Shown piece after piece: positions 14,521 to 21,649 of a stretch of 24,853 nucleotides of DNA (position 1 is its first letter; each line of letters begins with the position of its first letter). The position numbers and the translations under genes are program-made. The stretch is from contig CAAGPW010000189.1 of assembly GCA_900771955.1 (NCBI GenBank), positions 1 to 24,853 on the forward strand. Reading direction: 5' to 3'. The notes under the pieces are model-generated. The model worked only from the letters and a program-made list of their open reading frames with translations. It did no database searches and was not told the origin of the DNA. The DNA comes from Lachnospiraceae bacterium. Its GTDB lineage: Bacteria > Bacillota > Clostridia > Lachnospirales > Lachnospiraceae.

Positions 14521-15201
14521 ATGAAAACATATAAAATACTGATCATAGAAGATGACGAGATGATCGCATCTTCCATCCAAAAGCAACTGACCTGCTGGGG
14601 TTATGAAACGAGATGCGTCCAGGATTTTTCCAAAGTTCTGGATGCTTTTCTCGCATTTTCGCCTGAGCTTGTCCTCCTTGATATTTCCCTGCCGTTTTTT
14701 GACGGCTTTTACTGGTGTCGGGAGATCCGGAAGCTTTCGAAGATTCCGATTCTTTTTCTCTCATCCGCATCCGATAATATGAATATCGTGATGGCAATGA
14801 ATCTCGGTGCAGATGATTTTATTGCAAAACCATTTGATTTTTCGGTGCTCACCGCCAAGATCCAGGCTATTTTACGGCGAACCTATGATTTTTCCACTGA
14901 AAGCAGTCTGCTCGCCTGTGGAGATGTCATTTTAAATATGAGGGATGCTTCCCTTACCTATCAGGGCAAACATCTGGAGCTGACCAAAAACGACTTCCGC
15001 ATTTTACAGACTCTGATGGAAAACAAAGGAAAAACCATTTCAAGGGACGAGCTTATGACAAAGCTGTGGGAGAATGACAGCTATGTGGATGAAAATACAC
15101 TGACCGTCAACATCGCAAGACTGCGCCGGAAACTGGAAGACATCGGCTTAAAAGATTTTATCATCACAAAAAAAGGACTGGGGTATCTGATCGAATCATG
15201 A
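14521..15201 (+). CDS. OmpR-family response regulator, BceR-like
   Basis: 226 residues. The receiver domain has the acidic pair EDDEM (D11, D12), phosphoacceptor Asp 54 (LVLLDISLPFFDG), SSAS and the Lys of IAKPFDF. It is joined to a C-terminal winged-helix domain with ELTKNDFRILQTLMENKGK and ENTLTVNIARLRRKLEDIG. BceR-type regulators respond to cell-wall-active peptides relayed by the transporter and its kinase. An RBS (GGAG) precedes ATG 14521. The stop overlaps the kinase start (ATGA at 15198-15201). It probably acts on the TNACA-N4-TGTAA site before the transporter genes. Confidence 0.93.
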   Translation: MKTYKILIIEDDEMIASSIQKQLTCWGYETRCVQDFSKVLDAFLAFSPELVLLDISLPFFDGFYWCREIRKLSKIPILFLSSASDNMNIVMAMNLGADDFIAKPFDFSVLTAKIQAILRRTYDFSTESSLLACGDVILNMRDASLTYQGKHLELTKNDFRILQTLMENKGKTISRDELMTKLWENDSYVDENTLTVNIARLRRKLEDIGLKDFIITKKGLGYLIES

Positions 15202-16202
15202 AAACATTTTATCTGTTCTTAAAATCAAAAAAAACATCACTGATCCTGTGGCTTATCATAACCGGTATTTTTTTCCTCATTCCCAGTCTGTACGGGCTCC
15301 CGCTGTATGCAATCGGCTATGCCGCCCTCCTCGCACTGAGCTGTACTCTGATCTGCTTTTGGATCGAATTTTCACGTTTTTCCAAAAAGCATAACGAATT
15401 AAAACAACAACAGACCTCTGTTGTACATGACCTTTCGCTGCTCCCTGCACCGGAAAATGCAATTGAAGCGGATTATACTGCGTTAATCTCCATTCTTTTT
15501 GACAGCAAACAGGCATTTACCACAAGATCAGAAAAAGAGTGGCAGGAGACTGTTGATTACTACACCCTGTGGGCACACCAGATCAAAACGCCGATCTCAG
15601 CCATGCGCCTGCTGCTGCAGTCGGAAGAATCGGACGGTTTGCCGCAAAAAAGTGAACTTACGGCCGAGCTTTTCTCCATTGAACAGTATGTGGAAATGGC
15701 GCTTCAGTTCCTGAGGCTAGACAGCACATCGACCGACTACCACTTTACCACCTGTGAACTTGACCAGCTTCTTCGCGGTGTGATACGAAAATTTGCGCCT
15801 GTATTTATCCGGAAAAAAATCTCCCTGGAATATGAGCCGCTTGATCTGACCGTTACCACCGATGAAAAATGGCTTGCCTTTGTTCTGGAGCAGCTTCTCT
15901 CAAATGCACTGAAATATACGAAAAAAGGTGCAATACACATTTATGCGGAGCAAGATGCAAAAAAAGTGCTGCTGATCGAAGACACCGGAATCGGAATCCG
16001 AAAAGAAGATCTGCCACGTATTTTTGAAAAGGGTTACACCGGTTTTAACGGCAGACTGGATAAACGCGCAAGCGGAATCGGACTGTATCTCACCAAACGA
16101 ATCCTGGATAATCTGTCTCACAGGATCACGATCACTTCAACACCAGGCGTCGGGACAAAGGTGGCAATTGATTTTTCGCAGTATGAAATTTCTCCGGATT
16201 AG
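15198..16202 (+). CDS. BceS-like intramembrane-sensing histidine kinase
   Basis: 334 residues. Two N-terminal helices (about 13-30 and 36-56) are joined by only a few outside residues, so there is no real sensor domain, as in BceS kinases that sense through their transporter. The H-box is YTLWAHQIKTPISAM (His 127). The ATPase domain has the N-box LEQLLSNALKYT, G1 IEDTGIGIRKEDLP and G2 ASGIGLYLTKRIL. It is coupled to the response regulator by a 4-bp overlap. The 116 bp after it hold the operator and promoter of the transporter genes. Confidence 0.93.
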   Translation: MKTFYLFLKSKKTSLILWLIITGIFFLIPSLYGLPLYAIGYAALLALSCTLICFWIEFSRFSKKHNELKQQQTSVVHDLSLLPAPENAIEADYTALISILFDSKQAFTTRSEKEWQETVDYYTLWAHQIKTPISAMRLLLQSEESDGLPQKSELTAELFSIEQYVEMALQFLRLDSTSTDYHFTTCELDQLLRGVIRKFAPVFIRKKISLEYEPLDLTVTTDEKWLAFVLEQLLSNALKYTKKGAIHIYAEQDAKKVLLIEDTGIGIRKEDLPRIFEKGYTGFNGRLDKRASGIGLYLTKRILDNLSHRITITSTPGVGTKVAIDFSQYEISPD

Positions 16203-16209
16203 ACCGTAC

Positions 16210-16245
16210 CTTACAAAAATGTAAGATTAGGAAGCCAAAATGTAA
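16210..16245 (+). promoter_or_regulatory. BceR-type binding site(s) upstream of the ABC transporter
   Basis: CTTACAAAAATGTAAG (16210-16225) is a perfect palindrome and contains TTACA-N4-TGTAA, the published consensus shape for Bce-type regulators (TNACA-N4-TGTAA). A second TGTAA half site (16241-16245, with AAAA before it) lies exactly 21 bp further on, on the same face of the helix. Confidence 0.75.
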
Positions 16246-16255
16246 GCCGGATGCA

Positions 16256-16284
16256 TGGCAGACGGATTTTCTTTCTTTTATACT
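16256..16284 (+). promoter_or_regulatory. Activator-dependent promoter of the ABC transporter
   Basis: A good -10 (TATACT, 16279-16284) has no recognisable -35; the position 17 bp upstream reads TGGCAG. The operator ends 10 bp before it. This suggests transcription needs the bound response regulator. Confidence 0.5.
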
Positions 16285-16318
16285 GTATCTATCATCAAAA
16301 GATATGGAGGGAACAAAA

Positions 16319-17086
16319 TTGTCACTTTTAGTAGTAAATAATGTAAAAAAAACGTATACTTCACGCTTTGGCGGAAGTCAGGTTGATGCACTAAAAGGTG
16401 TGAATTTTTCGGTGGAGGCCGGAGAATATATCGCAATTATGGGAGAATCCGGCTCGGGAAAAACAACACTGCTTAACATACTTGCCGCACTGGATCGTCC
16501 GACCAGCGGAGAAGTACTCCTAAACGGCGTAAACCTGGTTACCATGAAAGAAAAGGAGATTTCTGCATTTCGCCGGAAAAATCTTGGATTTGTATTTCAG
16601 GATTTCAACCTGCTTGACACGTTTTCGCTGCGGGACAATATTTTTCTGCCGTTAGTCTTATCCTGTGAAAATTATAAAACCATGGAAGAGAAGCTTACCC
16701 CACTGGCAGAAAAACTCGGCATTGCAAATCTGCTGGATAAATATCCGTATGAAGTATCCGGAGGGCAGAAGCAGAGGGCAGCGGCAGCGCGTGCACTGAT
16801 CACGAAACCGCAGCTTATCCTCGCAGATGAACCGACCGGAGCGCTGGATTCCAGATCAACCGATGAACTCTTATCCTTATTTAATACGATAAATGAAGAT
16901 GGACAGACGATCGTTATGGTGACGCACAGCACCAAAGCCGCAAGCCACGCAAGCCGTGTGCTTTTTATCAAAGATGGCATTGTGTATCACCAGATCTACC
17001 GGGGTGGAATGACAACAGATCAGATGTATCAGAAGATTTCTGATACCTTAACTATTCTTGCGACAGGCGGTGATCAACATGAATAA
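16319..17086 (+). CDS. BceA-like ABC transporter ATPase
   Basis: 255 residues. Walker A GESGSGKTT (about 42-50), Q-loop FVFQDFNLL, signature VSGGQKQRAAAARAL, Walker B LILADEPTGALD and switch His in MVTHSTKAA are all present. The N-terminus (KKTYTSRFGG then VDALKGVNFSVEAGEY) is typical of BceA-type ATPases, which power removal of bacitracin-like or lantibiotic peptides from lipid II-cycle targets. The frame also has ATG at 16304, but GGAGGG (16306-16311) would then be inside the gene and nothing precedes that ATG. TTG 16319 has this RBS at 7-bp spacing and gives the usual family N-terminus (MSLLVVNNV). It overlaps the permease by 8 bp. Confidence 0.95.
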   Translation: MSLLVVNNVKKTYTSRFGGSQVDALKGVNFSVEAGEYIAIMGESGSGKTTLLNILAALDRPTSGEVLLNGVNLVTMKEKEISAFRRKNLGFVFQDFNLLDTFSLRDNIFLPLVLSCENYKTMEEKLTPLAEKLGIANLLDKYPYEVSGGQKQRAAAARALITKPQLILADEPTGALDSRSTDELLSLFNTINEDGQTIVMVTHSTKAASHASRVLFIKDGIVYHQIYRGGMTTDQMYQKISDTLTILATGGDQHE

Positions 17087-19070
17087 ATCTTACTATCCGC
17101 AACTTGCAATCTCAAACTTAAAAAAGAACCGTCAGACCTATCTGCCATATATGATTGCCTGCATTACTGCGATCACAATGTTTTTTATTTTAAACTCCTT
17201 AACCAAGAATGGCAACCTGCTTCTTTCACGTGGTGGCGCAGCTATGGTTTCCGTGCTTCAGTTTGGCTCCATGGTGATTGGCATATTCTCCGTTATTCTG
17301 CTGTTCTATACTAACAGTTTTCTGATAAAACGGCGCAAAAGGGAGATCGGGCTTTACAATATTCTCGGAATGGAAAAAAAGCATCTTGCATACATGATGG
17401 CATATGAAACCCTGTTTACTTACGGAATCTGTCTGGGTTTGGGACTGATCCTGGGACTTCTTTTAAATAAACTGATGTTTTTGTTGTTATTACGCATTCT
17501 TCAGTTCGACACCCATATGGATTTTCAGATTTCGTTTTCTGCCATTTTAAACACGATTGTTTTATTTGCTTTTATTTTTATCCTGATGCTGATATGCAAT
17601 CTGTTTCAGATTCATCTGGCAAAACCGGTTGAACTGCTTTCCGCAGGAAAAACCGGTGAGAGAGAGCCGAAGGGGAAACTGCTCCTTACACTTATTGGTC
17701 TGGCCTGTCTGGCTGCGGGCTATTACCTTGCAGTAACTACGGACAATCCGCTTTCCGCACTGTCGATATTCTTTATTGCAATCTTACTCGTGATCGGTGG
17801 AACCTACCTGCTTTTCACTACCGGAAGCATCGTATTTTTGAAGGCGTTAAAGCGAAATAAGAACTATTATTATAAGACAGAACATTTTATCTCGACCTCG
17901 TCGTTGATCTACCGTATGAAGCAGAATGCAACCGGACTCGCAAGTATATGCATCTTAAGTACCGCCGTGCTCATTATACTGTCAACGACCATTTCCATGT
18001 ACTGGGGCATGAAGGACATTTTATATGGCAGATATCCAAAAGAAGTGTCGGTCACACTGGAAAATCCATCGGAAGACACCATAAATGCCTTTTTGGATGT
18101 TCTTAATACAGATTATGCTTCCTATGAGGTAGCACCGAAGGATATCATCAACTACCAGTATGCTTTTCTGATGGCGCACAAAGAGAACCATTCCGGCAGC
18201 AGATTAAAACTGGAGGATCTCGATTTATCCAATTCCATCAATAATTTTTCCGATTATGCAGCCTTATATCTGCTGACGCTGGAGGATTATAACACTCTGA
18301 CCGGAAATAACTGCTCCCTCGCCGCAAATGAAGCCTTGCTTTACCGGCCGGATCATGCCTATACCGAAAAAACGATCAATTTAAACGGTGATGTATACAA
18401 GATTGCAGGTGACAGTTCTGATTTTCCTGGACTTGACAACTCGGTTAACGAATATATTGACGCATATTATCTTGTACTTCCGGATGCAGCCACGATCCTT
18501 TCCTATGATCAGCGCTTTAATGAATCACCGGAGAAAATGGCATTGAATCGCAGCTATCAGTTGGATGTTACCGGAGAAACACAGCAGATCCATGATTTCT
18601 CCATTGCTGTCTATGACACCTTAAATTCCATGGACGGAGTACGGGCAGACTGCCGCGAAGAGGCAAAATCATCTTTCCTTTCTATGTATGGAGCACTGTT
18701 TTTCATCGGTATCTTTCTCGGTGCGCTGTTCCTTGGCGCAACCGTGCTGATCATTTATTACAAACAGATTTCGGAAGGATTTGATGACAGGGAACGCTTT
18801 ATACTGATGGAAAAAGTCGGTCTCTCCAAGGCAGAGATCAAAAAAACCATTCACAGTCAGGTTTTAAAAGTCTTTTTCCTGCCGCTTTTGATGGCGGTCA
18901 TCCACATTGCATTCGCATTCCGGCTGATGACCCAGTTGCTGGCTATGCTTTCCATGACCAACATTCAGCTCTTTTTGCTCTGTACCATGAGCACGATCAT
19001 CATATTCGCGGTTGTTTATGCTTTGATCTATGAAATAACTGCAAAAAGCTACTATAAAATTATAAATTAA
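17079..19070 (+). CDS. BceB-like FtsX-domain ABC permease
   Basis: 663 residues. The N-terminal helix (PYMIACITAITMFFILNSL) is followed by FtsX-type helices containing FLIKRRKREIGLYNILGMEKKHL, the coupling segment of the family. A large extracytoplasmic domain of about 225 residues (roughly 308-534) precedes the last three helices, with a second coupling segment (DRERFILMEKVGLSKAEIKK). This big loop between helices 7 and 8 is the hallmark of BceB permeases and determines peptide specificity and kinase signalling. An earlier TTG (17058) is in frame but ATG 17079 gives the family start (NKSYYPQLAISNLKKNRQTY). It is the last gene of the module, and a hairpin follows. Confidence 0.93.
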   Translation: MNKSYYPQLAISNLKKNRQTYLPYMIACITAITMFFILNSLTKNGNLLLSRGGAAMVSVLQFGSMVIGIFSVILLFYTNSFLIKRRKREIGLYNILGMEKKHLAYMMAYETLFTYGICLGLGLILGLLLNKLMFLLLLRILQFDTHMDFQISFSAILNTIVLFAFIFILMLICNLFQIHLAKPVELLSAGKTGEREPKGKLLLTLIGLACLAAGYYLAVTTDNPLSALSIFFIAILLVIGGTYLLFTTGSIVFLKALKRNKNYYYKTEHFISTSSLIYRMKQNATGLASICILSTAVLIILSTTISMYWGMKDILYGRYPKEVSVTLENPSEDTINAFLDVLNTDYASYEVAPKDIINYQYAFLMAHKENHSGSRLKLEDLDLSNSINNFSDYAALYLLTLEDYNTLTGNNCSLAANEALLYRPDHAYTEKTINLNGDVYKIAGDSSDFPGLDNSVNEYIDAYYLVLPDAATILSYDQRFNESPEKMALNRSYQLDVTGETQQIHDFSIAVYDTLNSMDGVRADCREEAKSSFLSMYGALFFIGIFLGALFLGATVLIIYYKQISEGFDDRERFILMEKVGLSKAEIKKTIHSQVLKVFFLPLLMAVIHIAFAFRLMTQLLAMLSMTNIQLFLLCTMSTIIIFAVVYALIYEITAKSYYKIIN

Positions 19071-19075
19071 TTGTA

Positions 19076-19105
19076 CTATCGGAAAAATCAGTATTTATCC
19101 GATAG
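19076..19105 (+). terminator. Hairpin after the permease gene (weak terminator candidate)
   Basis: CTATCGGA (19076-19083) and TCCGATAG (19098-19105) are perfect 8-bp arms just after the permease stop. No T run follows, so termination would be inefficient, or the structure protects the 3' end. Confidence 0.4.
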
Positions 19106-19117
19106 ATTGATGGGAGA

Positions 19118-19160
19118 CAAAAACCTGCCGCTCTACGTTTTCTTACGGGAACGGCAGATT
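19118..19160 (-). terminator. Rho-independent terminator of the carbamoyltransferase gene
   Basis: On the minus strand CTGCCG (19157-19152) pairs with CGGCAG (19130-19125) and GGTTTTTG follows. It lies just beyond the carbamoyltransferase stop at 19181. Confidence 0.65.
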
Positions 19161-19180
19161 CTTTCACTTTTTATTTTCAA

Positions 19181-20011
19181 TTAATGCAGCAGATTAAAAA
19201 TAATAATCGCCTGATGTACCTCAAGCAGATGGCTTTTAAACGTATAACCGACGAAATAAGGACTGTCAATGACTTCGGCAGAAACTTCCTCGCCGCGGTA
19301 AAACGGCGGACAGGGATTTAACATGGCGCCTCCGTTTGCAAGCTGCATGACCTCCGTAGTCACCTGATAATTTTTAAAATCATGAAGTTCTCCATGCGTC
19401 AGAGAATCGGTGCAGATGATGTCCATACCACGGACAGCCTCTTTTAAATCCCGGAGCACCTCCACACCTTCCAGCTCATATCCCTTCGGACAACACTGTT
19501 TAAATTCAAACCCCATAAGTTCGGCGGCTTCTTTCCATGCACTGCCAATATTTCCTTTTGCTCCGACAAACAGGAACCGGTCATTGCAGAAGTTGTTGCG
19601 CACCTTGGACAATGCATACAGATCGGATAAGATCTCACACGGATGATTTTCATCCGTCAGCGCATTGATGACCGGAAACGATGCATATTCTGCAATTTCT
19701 TCCAGAATCGCAATATTTTTATGGCGTATGACTGCCACATCTGCCCAGTTGTTCAGATATTTGATCACATCTTCCGTTTTTTCGCGCTTATCCAGCGCAT
19801 CCGGCGGAAAGAGAATGGACTGTCCGCCCAGCATATGAACACCCTTCTCGAATGCAACCCGTGTACGTATGCTGGAATTCGGGAAAAACAGTACGATCGT
19901 TTTTCCACTCAGAAAATCTTTGTATTTTCCCGCTTTTACCTCGTCTGCAATCCGAAAGATCTCGTATACATCATCCTTTGAATAATCGTCCAGTCTGATC
20001 AAATGCTGCAT
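19181..20011 (-). CDS. Aspartate/ornithine carbamoyltransferase-family protein, substrate uncertain
   Basis: 276 residues, shorter than ornithine (about 310-330) or aspartate (about 305) carbamoyltransferase. The carbamoyl-phosphate side is largely intact: SIRTR (47-51, canonical SxRTR) and HPCE (123-126, canonical HPCQ, Gln to Glu). The second-substrate side is not: the ornithine motif DxxxSMG is replaced by TDSLTHGEL, and HCLP by NPCPPFYRGEEV, which looks more like the aspartate-enzyme HPxPRxxE region. So it probably transfers carbamoyl to, or phosphorolyses the carbamoyl group from, an amine other than ornithine. GAGAGGAGACAATC precedes ATG 20011. It has its own promoter (20103-20131) and terminator, and lies just downstream of an amino-acid dehydrogenase operon in the same direction. 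Confidence 0.82.
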   Translation of the reverse strand: MQHLIRLDDYSKDDVYEIFRIADEVKAGKYKDFLSGKTIVLFFPNSSIRTRVAFEKGVHMLGGQSILFPPDALDKREKTEDVIKYLNNWADVAVIRHKNIAILEEIAEYASFPVINALTDENHPCEILSDLYALSKVRNNFCNDRFLFVGAKGNIGSAWKEAAELMGFEFKQCCPKGYELEGVEVLRDLKEAVRGMDIICTDSLTHGELHDFKNYQVTTEVMQLANGGAMLNPCPPFYRGEEVSAEVIDSPYFVGYTFKSHLLEVHQAIIIFNLLH

Positions 20012-20102
20012 GATTGTCTCCTCTCTGTCTCCTGTCCTGTATCTTGCCGTTTTCTTACTGCACGCTGTCTAAAGTACCTTTTTACCTGTTATTTCTTTTA
20101 TT

Positions 20103-20131
20103 ATCATACGTTATTCCGGATGGTATGTAAA
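20103..20131 (-). promoter_or_regulatory. Promoter of the carbamoyltransferase gene
   Basis: On the minus strand TTTACA (20131-20126), 17 bp, TATGAT (20108-20103). The leader would be about 85 nt. It lies in the 146-bp gap after the DadA-like gene, so this gene can be expressed apart from the upstream operon. Confidence 0.65.
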
Positions 20132-20157
20132 TATTTTTTTGTTTTTCCTGTACGGGA

Positions 20158-21288
20158 TCATATTTTTGCCTTAAAACGATCATAATGGAGCGGTCCAAGA
20201 TCCACATCGGTCGTTCCGTCCACGATCAGCTTCGAAAGCTGTTCTCCGACTGCCGGCGCAATTCCAAATCCATGTCCGGTAAAACCGCAGGCAAGCACCA
20301 GTCCCGGTACTTCTTCCACTTTGCTGATGACCGGCACTTTATCTGCACAGGCATCCATCCACCCCGCCCAGGTACGGACAATCTTTGCATCTGCCAGAAT
20401 CGGAAAGTATTTCATGATCCCGCGGCAGATACAGGAAGCTGTAATGCTGCTGCAGATCGGGGTCCCGTTGTCTTTATTAAAGCTTTCCAGACCGGAAGAT
20501 CCACCAAACACAAAGGAACCGTGTTTGGTCTGATGGCCGTAGAAATCCGCTTCTGCCGTTCCGAGCATCTGATCAAACATTTTCGGCTCTGCCTCCGTGA
20601 CAAGCGCCTCTAACAATGCCGACTGCAGAGGGATATCGATTCCGATCGTTCCGGCGATCGGACGGCTGGCAAGTCCTGCTGCAAGTACGATCGTATCTGC
20701 TTCATAGATATTTCCATTTGCCGTCACAGCCTGCTTTAAAATGCCCCTCACCTTACGCAGTTCCACAACTTTTTCGCCGGTGATAAAATGTGCGCCCAGC
20801 TTTCGTGCCGTCTTATAAAAGCCAAGCGTTGTTGTGAGCGGATTTGCATGCCCGTCTGTCGGACACCAGCTTGCACCGATCACTTCATCGGAGAGATACG
20901 GATTGATGCGCCGTACCTCATCTCCGTCGATCATCCGCACATCCAGCCCACAGGCAGTCGCCTTGTCCGCAAGTCCCTGCAGGATCTCAAGGTGCTTTTT
21001 GGTCTTACCAAGTCTCAGATTTCCGTCCTGATGATATTCACAGTCCACATCCAGTTCTTCTGAAAGCGTCGGCCAGAGGTTTTTGATTCCGTACATTGCA
21101 AGCGGCAGTTCTCTCGGATCTCTGCCTGACTGCCGCACACCGCCTCCGTTACGGCTGGAACCGCCGTTTCCGATGTGGTCGCTGCCCTCCAGGACCAGTA
21201 CGGAGCATCCCTTTTTTGTAAGATAATATGCCGTGGCACAGCCGATCACGCCGCCGCCGATTACGATTACATCTGCTGAATTTGCCAT
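20158..21288 (-). CDS. DadA-like FAD-dependent amino-acid oxidoreductase
   Basis: 376 residues. The N-terminal dinucleotide fold has VIVIGGGVIGCATAYYLTKKG (GxGxxG at 11-16), then SSRNGGGVRQSGRDPRELPL, and the C-terminal part has GFTGHGFGIAPAVGEQLSKL, typical of the DAO/glycine oxidase/sarcosine oxidase beta group. These oxidise the C-N bond of (imino) amino acids. In anaerobes the electrons go to partner flavin/Fe-S subunits rather than O2. It follows the BFD gene with 1 bp between, and its RBS GGAGGAAGAATAGT lies inside that gene. It fits as the catalytic beta subunit of a heteromeric dehydrogenase (OoxB or HcnC role) with the HcnA- and HcnB-like proteins. Confidence 0.9.
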   Translation of the reverse strand: MANSADVIVIGGGVIGCATAYYLTKKGCSVLVLEGSDHIGNGGSSRNGGGVRQSGRDPRELPLAMYGIKNLWPTLSEELDVDCEYHQDGNLRLGKTKKHLEILQGLADKATACGLDVRMIDGDEVRRINPYLSDEVIGASWCPTDGHANPLTTTLGFYKTARKLGAHFITGEKVVELRKVRGILKQAVTANGNIYEADTIVLAAGLASRPIAGTIGIDIPLQSALLEALVTEAEPKMFDQMLGTAEADFYGHQTKHGSFVFGGSSGLESFNKDNGTPICSSITASCICRGIMKYFPILADAKIVRTWAGWMDACADKVPVISKVEEVPGLVLACGFTGHGFGIAPAVGEQLSKLIVDGTTDVDLGPLHYDRFKAKI

Positions 21289-21289
21289 A

Positions 21290-21619
21290 CTATTCTTCCT
21301 CCTTCGCTTCTTTTCCGAGCACTTTCATCTCGGTCGGCCGCATCGGCGCTCTTGATGTCGCCGGCTCTAATTCTGCCGGAGATACGCCAAGCTCCCTCAC
21401 CACGATTCCCTTTACGAGCTTCGCGCAGGTCTGCCCCTGGCAAAGCCCCATTCCGGTTCGTAAGTAACGTCTTATTTCTGTTAAGGTAAACATACCGTCA
21501 TGCACTGCCTTGCGGATCTCACCCTTTGTGATCTCCTCGCAGCGGCAGATTAACATGTCATCATCTGCTTTTGGTATAAATTCTCCGATATCTCTTGATC
21601 TGTCATTGATACTGTTCAT
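21290..21619 (-). CDS. BFD-like [2Fe-2S]-binding small subunit
   Basis: 109 residues. The four cluster cysteines are MLICRCEE (CxC) and MGLCQGQTC (CxxxxC), with the helical linker EITKGEIRKAVHDG, as in bacterioferritin-associated ferredoxin domains and the small subunits of HcnABC/opine oxidase systems. It links electron flow between the flavin subunits. The frame starts 6 codons further upstream, but GGGAGGAAGAGAAGCT before ATG 21619 marks the true start. Its C-terminus (MRPTEMKVLGKEAKEEE) is charged. It is tightly packed, 1 bp from the DadA-like gene and 30 bp after the HcnB-like gene. Confidence 0.88.
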   Translation of the reverse strand: MNSINDRSRDIGEFIPKADDDMLICRCEEITKGEIRKAVHDGMFTLTEIRRYLRTGMGLCQGQTCAKLVKGIVVRELGVSPAELEPATSRAPMRPTEMKVLGKEAKEEE

Positions 21620-21649
21620 AGCTTCTCTTCCTCCCATCTGCTTCCTTCG

